From: JADKBO01 sp965230345
GTDB taxonomy: Bacteria; Bacteroidota; Bacteroidia; Chitinophagales; Saprospiraceae
NCBI GenBank assembly: GCA_965230345.1
Contig: CBDDKR010000002.1
Location: 496,001-560,000, forward strand
Direction of reading: 5' to 3'
Length of the DNA: 64,000 nucleotides
The notes beneath the pieces were generated by a model that searched no databases, had not been told where the DNA came from, and was given only the letters and a program-made list of their open reading frames with translations. The position numbers were made by a program, and so were the translations under genes. Below are positions 1-9,448 of this stretch, in pieces (within the stretch, counting starts at the first letter, position 1; each line of letters opens with the position of its first letter).

Positions 1-937
1 TGGAATTCACCGTTTTTATATGGTCTTCGTATTGAGGATGGCTGATATCCACAACATGAAGTATAATATCGCTTTCTTTGGTTTCATCCAAGGTAGATTT
101 GAAGCTCTCAATGAGGTGATGCGGCAACTTACGAATAAACCCTACGGTGTCAGATAATAAGAATGGCATTCGTTCAAAGACAACTTTTCTGACCGTTGTA
201 TCCAATGTGGCAAAAAGTTTGTTTTCTGCGAACACCTCTGACTTACTCAACAAATTCATCAATGTCGACTTTCCCACATTGGTATATCCCACCAAGGCGA
301 CTCGAATCATTTGTCCTCTATTCTTTCTTTGTGTTCTTGCCTGAAGGTCTATTTTACTCAATTTTTGCTTGAGTAATGAGATTTTATCACGTACGATCCG
401 CCTATCTGTCTCTATCTCTTGCTCACCAGGACCACGCATACCAATTCCTCCACGTTGCCTTTCGAGGTGCGTCCAAAGTCCTCGCAGTCTAGGAAGTAAG
501 TACTGCATTTGGGCCAATTCAACTTGGGTCTTTGCTTGTGCAGTCTGTGCTCTCTTTGCAAAAATATCCAGGATTAATGTACTTCTATCCACTATTTTCA
601 CCTTCAAGGCTTCTTCCAATATACTTGTCTGTTTTCCAGTCAAGTCATCATCAAAAATGACTAGGTTTATATCTTCATTCTCCTCAATAAACAAAGCAAT
701 TTCCTCCAATTTCCCCTTCCCAATAAATGTTTTCGGATTAGGATGATCCAATTTTTGAGTAAATCGTTTGATTGCTACAGCTCCTGCCGTCATGGCCAAG
801 AATTCCAATTCATCTAAATATTCATTGACTAACTCTTCGTTCTGATTTCTCTTGATTAATCCAACCACAACACTTTGCTCGACTCCTTTGACGATTCCTT
901 TCTTCTTCTCTTTTCCTATTTGCCAATTATCACTCAT
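1..937 (-). CDS. hflX: GTPase HflX, 3' part cut off by the window edge
   Basis: The reverse strand reads open from an ATG at 937 to the left edge, giving 312 codons of a protein that usually has 360-430. HflX is a cytoplasmic translational GTPase that binds the large ribosomal subunit and helps rescue or split stalled ribosomes. The family fingerprints are visible: the HflX N-terminal domain with FIGKGKLEE and VIFDDDLTG, the glycine-rich RGGIGMRGPGE segment, a P-loop GYTNVGKS at residues 217-224, and a G3 motif DTVGF. The C-terminal part of the G domain lies outside the window. A Bacteroidota promoter box sits five bases upstream of the ATG, which supports this start and suggests a very short or absent leader. 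It is divergent from ahcY. Confidence 0.93.
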   Translation of the reverse strand, partial: MSDNWQIGKEKKKGIVKGVEQSVVVGLIKRNQNEELVNEYLDELEFLAMTAGAVAIKRFTQKLDHPNPKTFIGKGKLEEIALFIEENEDINLVIFDDDLTGKQTSILEEALKVKIVDRSTLILDIFAKRAQTAQAKTQVELAQMQYLLPRLRGLWTHLERQRGGIGMRGPGEQEIETDRRIVRDKISLLKQKLSKIDLQARTQRKNRGQMIRVALVGYTNVGKSTLMNLLSKSEVFAENKLFATLDTTVRKVVFERMPFLLSDTVGFIRKLPHHLIESFKSTLDETKESDIILHVVDISHPQYEDHIKTVNS

Positions 938-942
938 AAACA

Positions 943-950
943 CAAAGGTA
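943..950 (-). promoter_or_regulatory. Probable -7 box of the hflX promoter
   Basis: The minus strand reads TACCTTTG, a match to the Bacteroidota -7 consensus TAnnTTTG. It ends five bases before the hflX ATG, so transcription should begin at or next to the start codon. I see no good TTTG -33 partner at the expected distance, so this is a half-site call. The same octamer occurs in the foldase and rRNA promoters of this window. Confidence 0.45.
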
Positions 951-1098
951 AGAGTTTAGCCTCATATGATCAGCCATTCACAAATAAAGCCATATTACAA
1001 CTTCTTTCTCAACCATATTATTTCCAGTAGAACACCAATTCCTAACTTATGCAGTCAAGGTTTTAGTGTGAAGCACAACTAAGAACAAATAGAATGCG

Positions 1099-1129
1099 TT
1101 GAATATTAACAGAGAAAGCTATACTTTTG
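1099..1129 (+). promoter_or_regulatory. ahcY promoter (TTG, 20 bases, TACTTTTG)
   Basis: A TTG at 1099-1101 is followed after 20 bases by TACTTTTG at 1122-1129, matching the -33/-7 promoter read by the Bacteroidota housekeeping sigma factor. The predicted transcript start is near 1134, leaving about 29 bases before the ATG at 1163. An in-frame TTG at 1127 lies inside the -7 box and so cannot be the translation start. Confidence 0.6.
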
Positions 1130-1162
1130 CCTAAATTTTTAAATTATTGGATATTTATTTCT

Positions 1163-2473
1163 ATGTCAACAACACAAAAATTAAACTATAAAGTCAAAGA
1201 CATCAATCTGGCAGATTGGGGAAGAAAAGAGATTGAACTTGCAGAGGCTGAGATGCCTGGATTAATGTCTTTAAGAGAGGAATATAAAGATACGCAACCT
1301 CTTAAAGGTGCAAGAATCGCTGGATGTCTACATATGACCATTCAGACCGCTGTCTTGATCGAAACACTTAGAGATTTAGGTGCTGAAGTTACTTGGTCTT
1401 CTTGTAACATCTTTTCAACTCAAGATCATGCAGCTGCTGCTATTGCCGCTGCTGATATTCCAGTATTTGCGTGGAAAGGTATGAACGAAGAAGAGTTTGA
1501 TTGGTGTATAGAACAAACACTTTTTGCGTTTGAAGATGGTAAACCTCTTAATATGATACTGGACGACGGAGGTGACCTTACCAATATGGTATTAGATAAA
1601 TTTCCAGAGTTGGTCGGTGATATCAATGGTTTATCGGAAGAAACCACAACAGGTGTACATCGTTTATATGAGCGTATGAAAAATGGCACCTTGCCAATGC
1701 CTGCCATTAATGTCAATGATTCTGTTACTAAATCTAAATTTGACAACAAATATGGCTGTAAAGAATCTGCAGTAGATGCGATTCGTAGAGCTACAGACGT
1801 TATGTTAGCTGGAAAACGAGTTGTGGTTTGTGGTTATGGTGATGTTGGTAAGGGAACAGCTGCGTCTTTTAGAGGTGCAGGAAGTATTGTTACCATAACA
1901 GAAATAGATCCTATTTGTGCCCTTCAAGCGGCAATGGATGGTTTTGAAGTTAAAAAGCTGGAAACAGTTGTAGGAAATGCTGATGTAGTAATAACTACTA
2001 CAGGGAATAAAGACATCGTTCGTTCTGAGCATTTCGAAGCCATGAAGGATAAGACCATCGTATGTAACATCGGGCATTTCGATAATGAAATTGATATGGC
2101 TTGGTTAAATGGAAACCACGGAACATCTAAAGTAGAGATCAAACCTCAAGTAGATAAATACACCGTCGATGGTAACGACATTATAGTATTAGCTGAAGGT
2201 CGATTGGTAAACTTAGGTTGTGCAACTGGTCATCCAAGTTTTGTGATGTCTAATTCATTTACGAATCAAACTTTGGCACAGATTGAACTGTGGAACAACA
2301 AGGAAAACTACAATAATGAAGTGTACATGTTGCCTAAACACCTTGATGAAAAGGTAGCAAAATTGCATTTGAATAAAATTGGAGTAGAGTTAACAGAATT
2401 GAGAGAAGATCAAGCAAAATATATCGGTGTAACTGTAGAAGGTCCATACAAACCAGAACATTACAGATATTAA
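1163..2473 (+). CDS. ahcY: Adenosylhomocysteinase (S-adenosyl-L-homocysteine hydrolase)
   Basis: This NAD-dependent cytosolic enzyme splits S-adenosylhomocysteine into adenosine and homocysteine, which removes the inhibitory product of SAM-dependent methylation. From the ATG at 1163 the protein has 436 residues, the normal family length. It shows the substrate-domain segments GCLHMTIQTAVLIETL and SSCNIFSTQDHAAAAI, the Rossmann motif GYGDVGKG beginning at residue 224, and the conserved C-terminal ending KPEHYRY. The reading frame extends 12 codons upstream to a TTG at 1127, but that codon sits in the promoter, so the ATG is preferred. The gene appears monocistronic and is followed by a strong intrinsic terminator. 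Confidence 0.97.
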   Translation: MSTTQKLNYKVKDINLADWGRKEIELAEAEMPGLMSLREEYKDTQPLKGARIAGCLHMTIQTAVLIETLRDLGAEVTWSSCNIFSTQDHAAAAIAAADIPVFAWKGMNEEEFDWCIEQTLFAFEDGKPLNMILDDGGDLTNMVLDKFPELVGDINGLSEETTTGVHRLYERMKNGTLPMPAINVNDSVTKSKFDNKYGCKESAVDAIRRATDVMLAGKRVVVCGYGDVGKGTAASFRGAGSIVTITEIDPICALQAAMDGFEVKKLETVVGNADVVITTTGNKDIVRSEHFEAMKDKTIVCNIGHFDNEIDMAWLNGNHGTSKVEIKPQVDKYTVDGNDIIVLAEGRLVNLGCATGHPSFVMSNSFTNQTLAQIELWNNKENYNNEVYMLPKHLDEKVAKLHLNKIGVELTELREDQAKYIGVTVEGPYKPEHYRY

Positions 2474-2510
2474 TCTAATATCACTTCTGTTTGAGGTGAA
2501 CTAATAATAA

Positions 2511-2536
2511 AAAGCGGTCATATGACCGCTTTTTTT
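2511..2536 (+). terminator. Intrinsic terminator of ahcY
   Basis: A perfect inverted repeat (AAAGCGGTCAT / ATGACCGCTTT, 2511-2532) runs into seven T residues, 38 bases after the ahcY stop codon. This is a textbook Rho-independent terminator. Confidence 0.85.
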
Positions 2537-2886
2537 GTATGCAATGAGTTCCTTTTTATTCATTCAAAACGTACAATTTATTCTTTAAATTCTCTTCTTG
2601 AGTTATCCAGTGTAGCACCATCTTATCAACGATTGAATCGATCGGTATCAACTCTATATTTGCCAATTATGTCATGCACGATATTCCCTCAGATTGTTTG
2701 ATCATTTATGAACAATTCGATTATTCTTGATTGCAATTTGGAGTGCTCAATCATACGCCCCCCCAATCTCCAACTTGGCACACTCATAGGTTTTTGATCT
2801 AATTCTAAATTACATGAAGCGATGAACATTAAAACGATTTAGATATAGGATGGATAAACAGAGGACGGTTGATCGGATATCTTGTA
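2537..2886. other. Gene-poor stretch with a possible decayed reading frame
   Basis: There is no intact gene here. On the minus strand about 35 codons are open up to a stop at 2556-2558, ending with VDKMVLHWITQEENLK and a few more residues. The preceding piece (about 19 codons, NIVHDIIGKYRVDTD) is open in a different frame. This could be the tail of a decayed, frameshifted gene, but the segments are short and the base composition is AT-rich, so chance is a fair alternative. An isolated run of eight C residues lies near 2757-2765. No promoter or RNA gene was seen. Confidence 0.3.
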
Positions 2887-3572
2887 TTAACCATAATGTT
2901 TTCCTATTTGTATTTTTGATTCATCTTTTAACACTAAAGTCTTTAATTCTTCTATTCTAAAGGGTCTTGCTATATCCGACAAGTTCCCTATTTTGATCTT
3001 CAATGGCTCATTTTTCCAGTGCATACAATATATCGGACTTCTTTTTGATAATCTAGTATTTTAGGTTTGTCAAACAAAGTTAATTCTCCCTCATAAGAAT
3101 ATTCATCATAATATTTTACCCACCCCCATGTAAATTTATAATTCAATAAATCAAGTTTTTCTTTTATCCTACTGTTGAATTCTTTTACGTTATAAATAAG
3201 AGTAAAAACTGAACCTAATTTTTCGTTTAACTTAGATATAGGGCTTTCCTTATTTATGTCATCCTCAGATACACCAATCATTGAATAGATATTACAGCAG
3301 AAGTCTTCATATCTTGAAAATACATTTGCTCGTTTTAGATTCCCTGCTTTTAAGCTTAATTCAACTTCTTTTTTCCCATCTGAAAATTTCAACCATTTAA
3401 CTTGTTCTAGCCTATTTGCACCTTCATACTTGTCACCTCTACCATCCTTATCCTCTAAATTTCTGAAGAATTGTTGAGTATTCATATAAATTTCACCTTT
3501 TTCATATAAGGATTTTTGATACTCGGGATCACCAATTTTGATTAATCCAAGAACTGTCTTTTCACCTTTCAT
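2887..3572 (-). pseudogene. Unknown protein gene with a -1 frameshift near its 3' end
   Basis: From the ATG at 3572 the frame runs 190 codons to a stop at 3000-3002. The protein-like sequence then continues in the -1 frame for about 40 more codons (NEPLKIKIGNLSDIARPF and onward, ending GKHYG) to a stop at 2887-2889. The break falls at a run of five A residues, and one more A would join the halves into a protein of about 228 residues. The N-terminal part has GLIKIGDPEYQ, GEIYMNTQQFF and RGDKYEG segments. I do not recognise a characterised family. It is soluble, with no signal peptide or membrane segment, and has no promoter that I can identify. The single missing base could be a real mutation, a sequencing error or, less likely, slippage during expression. 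Confidence 0.6.
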
Positions 3573-3649
3573 TCAATTGATTTTCATTAAGCCAAACTCA
3601 TATCTATAAAAAATATGATTACAATTCGTATAAGTTAAAAATCATAAAT

Positions 3650-4363
3650 CTACTTTTTTCTTTTATGCGGAAATGAAGGACGTACCTCAATCTTACTTGG
3701 AAGTGTTCTAGGGTTCATTCGCAATAGATCGATAACCATAACACCTAAATCCTCAGGCTGAATTTTCCAATTGTCTTTATCTGATGGAATATTACCATTA
3801 AAATGAGTAGCAACACTTCCAGGCATAATCGTAGTAACCTTTATATCATATTTTCTCAAATCTAGCATAATGGCCTGACTGAAGCCTACCAATCCAAATT
3901 TGCTCGCATTATAAGCTGCTCCTTGTTCAAAAAAATTTGTCCCAGCCAAACTAGCCATCGTAATAATGTATCCTTTCGATTCTTTTAAAAGTTCTACCGA
4001 TGCTTTAACACTGTTAAATACACCTGTAAGGTTGACAGAAATGGTCTGATTCCATTGGCCCTCTGACATCTGATCAATTGGGGCAAAGTGCCCAACTCCT
4101 GCATTGGCAACTAACACATCAAGTCTTCCCCATTTTTGTTCAATCAAGTCAATGATTTCATTTTGTCGAGTTAATGAAGTTACGTCTGCATCAGCAATCA
4201 AAATATCAATGGTAAATTGGGCCTCAATTTGGGTCTTAACCTCTTCTAAATCACTCATATGACGTGATGTCAAAACCAAATGATATCCCTCTTCAGCCAT
4301 TTTATATGCAATCGCCAATCCTATTCCCTTTGACGCTCCAGTAATCCACGCGACCTTATTCAT
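3650..4363 (-). CDS. Short-chain dehydrogenase/reductase (SDR), ketoacyl-reductase-like
   Basis: This is a classical SDR of 237 residues that reduces or oxidises a carbonyl or hydroxyl group with NAD(P)H. The cofactor motif TGASKGIG is at residues 8-15 and NAG at 87-89. The full catalytic tetrad is present: N111, S138, Y151 and K155 in YNASK. S34-R35 after beta-2 suggests, weakly, a preference for NADPH. Sequence alone does not fix the substrate. Three-oxoacyl-ACP reductase-like or sepiapterin-reductase-like activity are the usual annotations for this shape. It lies 69 bases downstream of the large outer-membrane protein gene on the same strand, so the two may share a transcript. Confidence 0.85.
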   Translation of the reverse strand: MNKVAWITGASKGIGLAIAYKMAEEGYHLVLTSRHMSDLEEVKTQIEAQFTIDILIADADVTSLTRQNEIIDLIEQKWGRLDVLVANAGVGHFAPIDQMSEGQWNQTISVNLTGVFNSVKASVELLKESKGYIITMASLAGTNFFEQGAAYNASKFGLVGFSQAIMLDLRKYDIKVTTIMPGSVATHFNGNIPSDKDNWKIQPEDLGVMVIDLLRMNPRTLPSKIEVRPSFPHKRKK

Positions 4364-4432
4364 TCTTTATTAATTTGAAGTGATTTAATTTATCTCTTTG
4401 ATCGTTCGATGATTTATTATGATTGAAGTGAT

Positions 4433-7400
4433 TTAAAAATCATATCCAAAACTTAGATGCCATCTAGGACTTTGTGTTTTCCTCGTTTCGATCCCAATTC
4501 CATAATCTAGTTTTACAAAATATCCAAGTATATTGGTCCTTACTCCCCAACCGTATCCTACGACTAATGGATCCCTAAAATATTGAGCTTCGATCAATGT
4601 TATCGGATCTTGGACTGTAACCGTATTAAGAGCGTTCTTATCATCAAAAGGACCAGAACCATGCCATGCTAATCCTGCATCTACAAATCCGACCAAATGA
4701 AAATCTCTGAAGAAAGCAGCACCTTTGTTTTTAGCCAACATATATCTAAATAATGGAATTCTCAGTTCAGCATTCCACAATAAAAAAGATGTTCCATTAC
4801 GAATATTACTCCTAAAGCCTCTTAAGTGATTTACATTGGATTTAAAAGCAAAATTGTCTCCTGGAACAGGTATGGATTGGTTGTATGTCGGTAAAAACGT
4901 ATTGTTGACATCTCCTAAGTAATAGATATTCCTCTTGGAGCCAATTGATGTTGCGCCTACTGCTCGAAGTGCTATTACACTCTCTCTTAACAGAGGGATG
5001 TAATGGCGTGCATCATATCCAATTACAGTTGTAAACCCTTCTGACGCCTCAAAATCAAAACCATCAATGAGATCCATTTCAAATTGGTTCTGAGCTTCTA
5101 CAAAAAATTTAATCTTTGAACCGTGGGTTATGTTTGTTTTAAATGCTAAACTATTGTCAAATATATATTCTAACCTTAGTCCCACCCTTTTATCTCTTTC
5201 AACTGGAGCGGCCAATGACGCTTCATTGGTTGATTTGTAATAAAATCGATCAAATCTAAGGGATGATGTTGCACTGATACTATTGTAAATATCAAATGGA
5301 TATTTCCATCGGTACAACCCCAGTATTGTTTCCTTTTTAGATTTAGAAAATGGAATAACTTCAGAGTTAGAATTCTCTGTTAAAGATCTTCGATATAATG
5401 CAAAACGCTTGTCAATTAAATATTTATCATTGTCAAAAACTAAAAAATATTCAGACCCATTAAATGATGTTGGGAACCTTACTCCTCCTTCAAAACGATA
5501 ATCTTCAAACAAATCATCTACAGTTGCCTTAGCCAGTATTCCCATAGGAACTTGATTCACTTGATCATTCTCACCAGTGAAGATTTCTAATCCACCAAAT
5601 AACACATCATTATCCAATCGCGTAGTAACATTGGCTAGTTTAAATCTTAAACCTGCAGCTAAAATCCGATGTCTATTAAACTTATGAATTACTCCAGGTT
5701 CATGATCATCAGGACTGATAATAGGATAACTCAAAAAAGGAAGTTGTCCAGAAAAACGATCTTCTCTCAATTCTTCCAGTGGCTCTTTATCTTCGAATCT
5801 ACTGACAAATTTCATTCCTTCATCATATTCATCTTTATCCTCTACCTCCTCCTCAATTGATTCTTGATGTGTCAGCTTCTTTTTCAATTCCGTAGTATAC
5901 GCCTGACTGGGCTCCAAAAAATCACCAGAATTTAAATGTACCTCATAGGCTCCATTGTTGTAGAGCATTACAACATAATTATGACCTTGTTGACTCACTG
6001 AATGGCGGATTATATTTCTTCCAAAGTTATTGATGGGGTAGTGAACTTCTTTGTTCTCTTGCACTACGAAGGAGTTGATTACACCATGTTTATCATTCAA
6101 ATAGACCAAATTATTCTCACCGAATTTAATCGGGAATCTTTCGTTTTGATCAGGAGTAAATGTTAGTCTCTCTAACAACTTAGGTAAAGACTGGAGTTGA
6201 TACTTATCTTTATAAGACTCTATAGGATAAAAGAATAGATCAAAATTATCCACTGGTAAAATTGTATCTAATCCCTTTGGCAAAATATGATCATCCAATC
6301 GATTCGAAGCAAAAAATATACCTTTTTCTCCATTCCATCGACCTATATGTACATCAAGGTCATCGTACAAATCATCTGTAATCTTAATCTCTTGTCTCAT
6401 CTTAACATCGTACAAATAGATGTCCGATAATCCATTTGTTGATGCAGAAAAAACATAATACCTGTCATCAAAGTAGTCCATATGATAAACTCTTTGAAAG
6501 ACTTCAGGCAATTTTTGTTCAATCGTCTCTCCAGTCTCAACATTATGTCGATACAAATATTTTTTATCCCGAGATTCGAATAAATAGCTAAATTCTGAGC
6601 CATCATCATTCCAGCAGATGTGAGGATAATTGTAGTCCGTTTCTTGAAAATTATTCTTAAATCCTGATCTAAGAATTTTCTTCTCAAGTCCTTTATCTAT
6701 ATCAAATAATCGAATCTTTACTATACCTTGATTGTTATGTGCATAAGCCAAATATTTCCCATTAGGGCTCAATGCCACGTGACTTACAGGAGCGTAGGGT
6801 TTATTACTCAATCGTAATCGATCCTCAGATGACAACAACTTGAAAACATCCTTTTCTACCTCAAAATACTGCTTGTAATATCGTTCACATTCGTGATATA
6901 TCTCATCTAATGGAGTGTTGAGTACAAATTCGAAGGCATTGTCAACCTTCCTACTGATTCGGGTTAAGTAGAGTAAATTCGAAATTGCAGATTTTCCATA
7001 ATTCTGACTTATATAATACCACAAAGCATGTCCTGCTACTCTTGGATGATCTTCAGCTAATTTGTCAAAAGAATAATACTTAGGATCTCGATACAAAATA
7101 TCCCTTAACTCATCTTCGATAAAGATATTCCAAGATTTTCCTGCATAAGACACAATTCCTAGTGAAAACCATTCTGGAACATCCAATAAAACCGCATTCT
7201 GAATGATCTCTTGAAAATTTGCCCCAAACATCATTGCATTGAAGTATACCGACGCAATGCCTTCACGAATTTGTCTACGCAAATGGTGATGATTTCCATC
7301 AAAATATACGAACATCTTGTTTCCAACTATTTTTGTTTCTCCCGATTTAGAAACAAAAGCATCTTCGGTACCAAGGTTTGACTGCTTTACATCGCTTACA

Positions 7401-7696
7401 TCAACGTAGACAAGGATTTCAATTTTATCGTTGATTTTGTGCTCAATGATCTTGCGTATTTCGTGATGATCATATTCCGCCATTTGTGCTGCTAACTGCC
7501 CAATATTCCGTCCTTTCCCATACCAATAAGTAATAAAGTGAGGCGTTTCGTATTTGGACCAATACTTAAAATCATCATGAAACTGAACCCGATTTTTGCC
7601 ATACTCGGTTTCAATCGCCTGTCCGTAAAGAACAGACATACTTAAAACACATAGAATAACAGTAGCAAATCGAATCAAACTAAATGGTTTTAACAA
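4433..7696 (-). CDS. Large outer-membrane protein: gluzincin-like N-domain, TolB-like propeller, C-terminal beta-barrel
   Basis: This 1087-residue protein has a signal peptide ending near SVLYGQ (residue 26). The region at about 35-290 resembles the peptidase MA-like (gluzincin) fold, with PEWFSLG at 174-180 where such enzymes have the third zinc-ligand helix. However, the HExxH position reads REGIA (144-148), so it is probably catalytically dead. Residues 300-600 look like a beta-propeller with PD40/TolB-type strands such as HVALSPNGKYLAYA. The last 400 residues look like an outer-membrane barrel ending in an aromatic residue (FGYDF). Similar proteins in Bacteroidota are often labelled translocation protein TolB, but this is not the Tol-Pal TolB, because it carries its own barrel. 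Its role is unknown. The domain calls are from reading the sequence, not from a profile search. Confidence 0.75.
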   Translation of the reverse strand: MLKPFSLIRFATVILCVLSMSVLYGQAIETEYGKNRVQFHDDFKYWSKYETPHFITYWYGKGRNIGQLAAQMAEYDHHEIRKIIEHKINDKIEILVYVDVSDVKQSNLGTEDAFVSKSGETKIVGNKMFVYFDGNHHHLRRQIREGIASVYFNAMMFGANFQEIIQNAVLLDVPEWFSLGIVSYAGKSWNIFIEDELRDILYRDPKYYSFDKLAEDHPRVAGHALWYYISQNYGKSAISNLLYLTRISRKVDNAFEFVLNTPLDEIYHECERYYKQYFEVEKDVFKLLSSEDRLRLSNKPYAPVSHVALSPNGKYLAYAHNNQGIVKIRLFDIDKGLEKKILRSGFKNNFQETDYNYPHICWNDDGSEFSYLFESRDKKYLYRHNVETGETIEQKLPEVFQRVYHMDYFDDRYYVFSASTNGLSDIYLYDVKMRQEIKITDDLYDDLDVHIGRWNGEKGIFFASNRLDDHILPKGLDTILPVDNFDLFFYPIESYKDKYQLQSLPKLLERLTFTPDQNERFPIKFGENNLVYLNDKHGVINSFVVQENKEVHYPINNFGRNIIRHSVSQQGHNYVVMLYNNGAYEVHLNSGDFLEPSQAYTTELKKKLTHQESIEEEVEDKDEYDEGMKFVSRFEDKEPLEELREDRFSGQLPFLSYPIISPDDHEPGVIHKFNRHRILAAGLRFKLANVTTRLDNDVLFGGLEIFTGENDQVNQVPMGILAKATVDDLFEDYRFEGGVRFPTSFNGSEYFLVFDNDKYLIDKRFALYRRSLTENSNSEVIPFSKSKKETILGLYRWKYPFDIYNSISATSSLRFDRFYYKSTNEASLAAPVERDKRVGLRLEYIFDNSLAFKTNITHGSKIKFFVEAQNQFEMDLIDGFDFEASEGFTTVIGYDARHYIPLLRESVIALRAVGATSIGSKRNIYYLGDVNNTFLPTYNQSIPVPGDNFAFKSNVNHLRGFRSNIRNGTSFLLWNAELRIPLFRYMLAKNKGAAFFRDFHLVGFVDAGLAWHGSGPFDDKNALNTVTVQDPITLIEAQYFRDPLVVGYGWGVRTNILGYFVKLDYGIGIETRKTQSPRWHLSFGYDF

Positions 7697-7870
7697 GATA
7701 TCTCTTTATATTTCATAATCAGAACGCACTTACTCAGTAAATATAAGATGAAATGAGGACATAGTGTTCATTTTAACACCTTGAGGTCTATGTCAACACT
7801 TTTTTATCTTCAATTCGTTTAGATATAGTCCGTTAATCTCAAAATTTTCTCTCATTCTGGACTTAACATA

Positions 7871-9378
7871 ATGCTATAAATTCAGGAGCTTCATCCATTT
7901 CTTAACGTTTGGTACCCATAAAATGCCTAAACGAATTGAGTTATCATCTTTTCTGGCTTGACTCAGAAAAGAAGCAAAAGAACTCAAGTTTTTCTTACTC
8001 ATCTTTGTCTTGATACAAAGATGCAAAAATCAAGAGCTTCATCCATTTCTTAACGTTCAGCATCCATAAAATGTCTAAACGAAAAAAACTCGTCTGCGAC
8101 TCAAACAGTTTTTCGTTCTATACGTCATTTTTGGATGAATGCTTCTCTAAAATGAATAGGCTCGTTTATCATTTGAAGTATATTTTTCCAATGGACCTCT
8201 TGCTCCACAATAAGAATCAAATGCTGTTTAAAAATCTTGAAACCTTGGAAAGATTTTAGGTATTGGATTCTGATTTTGACAGATGAGAGAAAAATTCCTT
8301 TGCAAGAATACAGTTATTGCAAACATCATAAATGGGGATTATTGAGGATTATCCTCTTTTCTGGCTTGCCCCAGAAAAGAAACAAAAGAACTCAAGTTTT
8401 CTTTATCATCATTGTCTTAATACAAAGATGCAAAAATCAAAAGCTTCATCCATTTCTTAACGTTCAGTATCCATAAAATGTCTAAACGAAAAAAACTTGT
8501 CTACGACTCAAACAGTTTTTCGTTCTAAACGTCATTTTTGGATGAATACTTCTCTAAAATGAATAGGCTCGATTAACATTTGAAGTGATTTTTTGCTTTA
8601 GAATAAGAATCGAATAGCGTTTAAAAATCTTGAAGCCTTGGAAAGGTTTTAGGTATTAGATTCTGGTTTCGACCAAAGAAAGAAAATTCCTTTGTAAGAA
8701 GGGTCTTTTCTTTTGTTTCGTTTTCTTTGGACAAGCAAAGAAAATGATATAATTTTTCATTCCTGATTTGACTCAGAAAAGAAGCAAAAAAGCTCAAGTC
8801 TTCTTTATCATCTTTGTCTTGATACAAAGATCCAAAAATCAAGAGCTTCATCCATTTCTTAACGTTCAGTATCCATAAAATGTCTGAACGAAACTAGTTA
8901 TCATCTTTTCTGACTTGACTCAGAAAAGAAGCAAAAGAGCTCAAGACTATAATTCTCATTTAACGGTTTCCTATCCTTTGATTTTACTAAATGAAAAAAA
9001 CTCGCTTTCAGCTCAAACAGTTTTTCATTCTTCACGCAAAATCAAATGCATAAACCTATTCGAATTAAGGTCGTTTAACATTTGAAGTAACTTTTCCAAT
9101 GGGCTTCTTGCTTCAGAATAAGAATTGAATAGTGTTTAGCCCAAATTAGACATTTGAAAATCTATTGCAAGAATACAATCATTGAACACATCATAAATGA
9201 TGATTATTGAGGATTATCTTCTTTTCTTTGGACAAGCAAAGTAAATGAATGAACTCAAACAGTTTTTCGTTCTTAACGTCATTTTTCGATGAATACTTCT
9301 CTAAAATGAATAGGCTCGATTAATATTTGAAGTATTTTTTCCAATGGGCTTCTTGCTTGGATTAGTAATCGAATAAAG
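7871..9378. repeat. Degenerate array of about 405-base hairpin-rich non-coding repeats
   Basis: Several diverged, partly truncated copies of one unit lie head to tail. Shared landmarks recur at about 405-base spacing: GCTTCATCCATTTCTTAACG near 7889, 8037, 8443 and 8844; CTCAAACAGTTTTTCRTTCT near 8100, 8507, 9012 and 9255; TCTAAAATGAATAGGCTCG near 8145, 8552 and 9299. Each unit contains short perfect or near-perfect stem-loops: 7948-7971, 8001-8022, 8356-8379, 8721-8744 and 9222-9245, most with CTTG or CAAG in the loop. Short open frames inside are interrupted and differ between copies, so I read the array as non-coding. There is no transposase, and the copies are too long and irregular for CRISPR. 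Confidence 0.8.
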
Positions 9379-9448
9379 CCCCTTTATACCAAAGGAGGTA
9401 AAAGAACTTATTAAGCTCCTTTATCTTCCTTTTATTTAATTGTAATTC

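Noticed and set aside
2995..3015. Programmed -1 ribosomal frameshift
   Set aside because: The A5 run is not a standard X_XXY_YYZ slippery heptamer in the correct frame and I saw no downstream pseudoknot. A mutation or read error is the simpler explanation.
8071..8851. Small proteins encoded in the repeat array (8071-8259, 8237-8476 and 8621-8851)
   Set aside because: They lie in repeat DNA, switch strand between copies, are interrupted in other copies and show no protein-like conservation.
7871..9378. CRISPR array
   Set aside because: Units are about 405 bases, irregular and diverged, with no short identical direct repeats separated by spacers of uniform length and no cas genes in the window.
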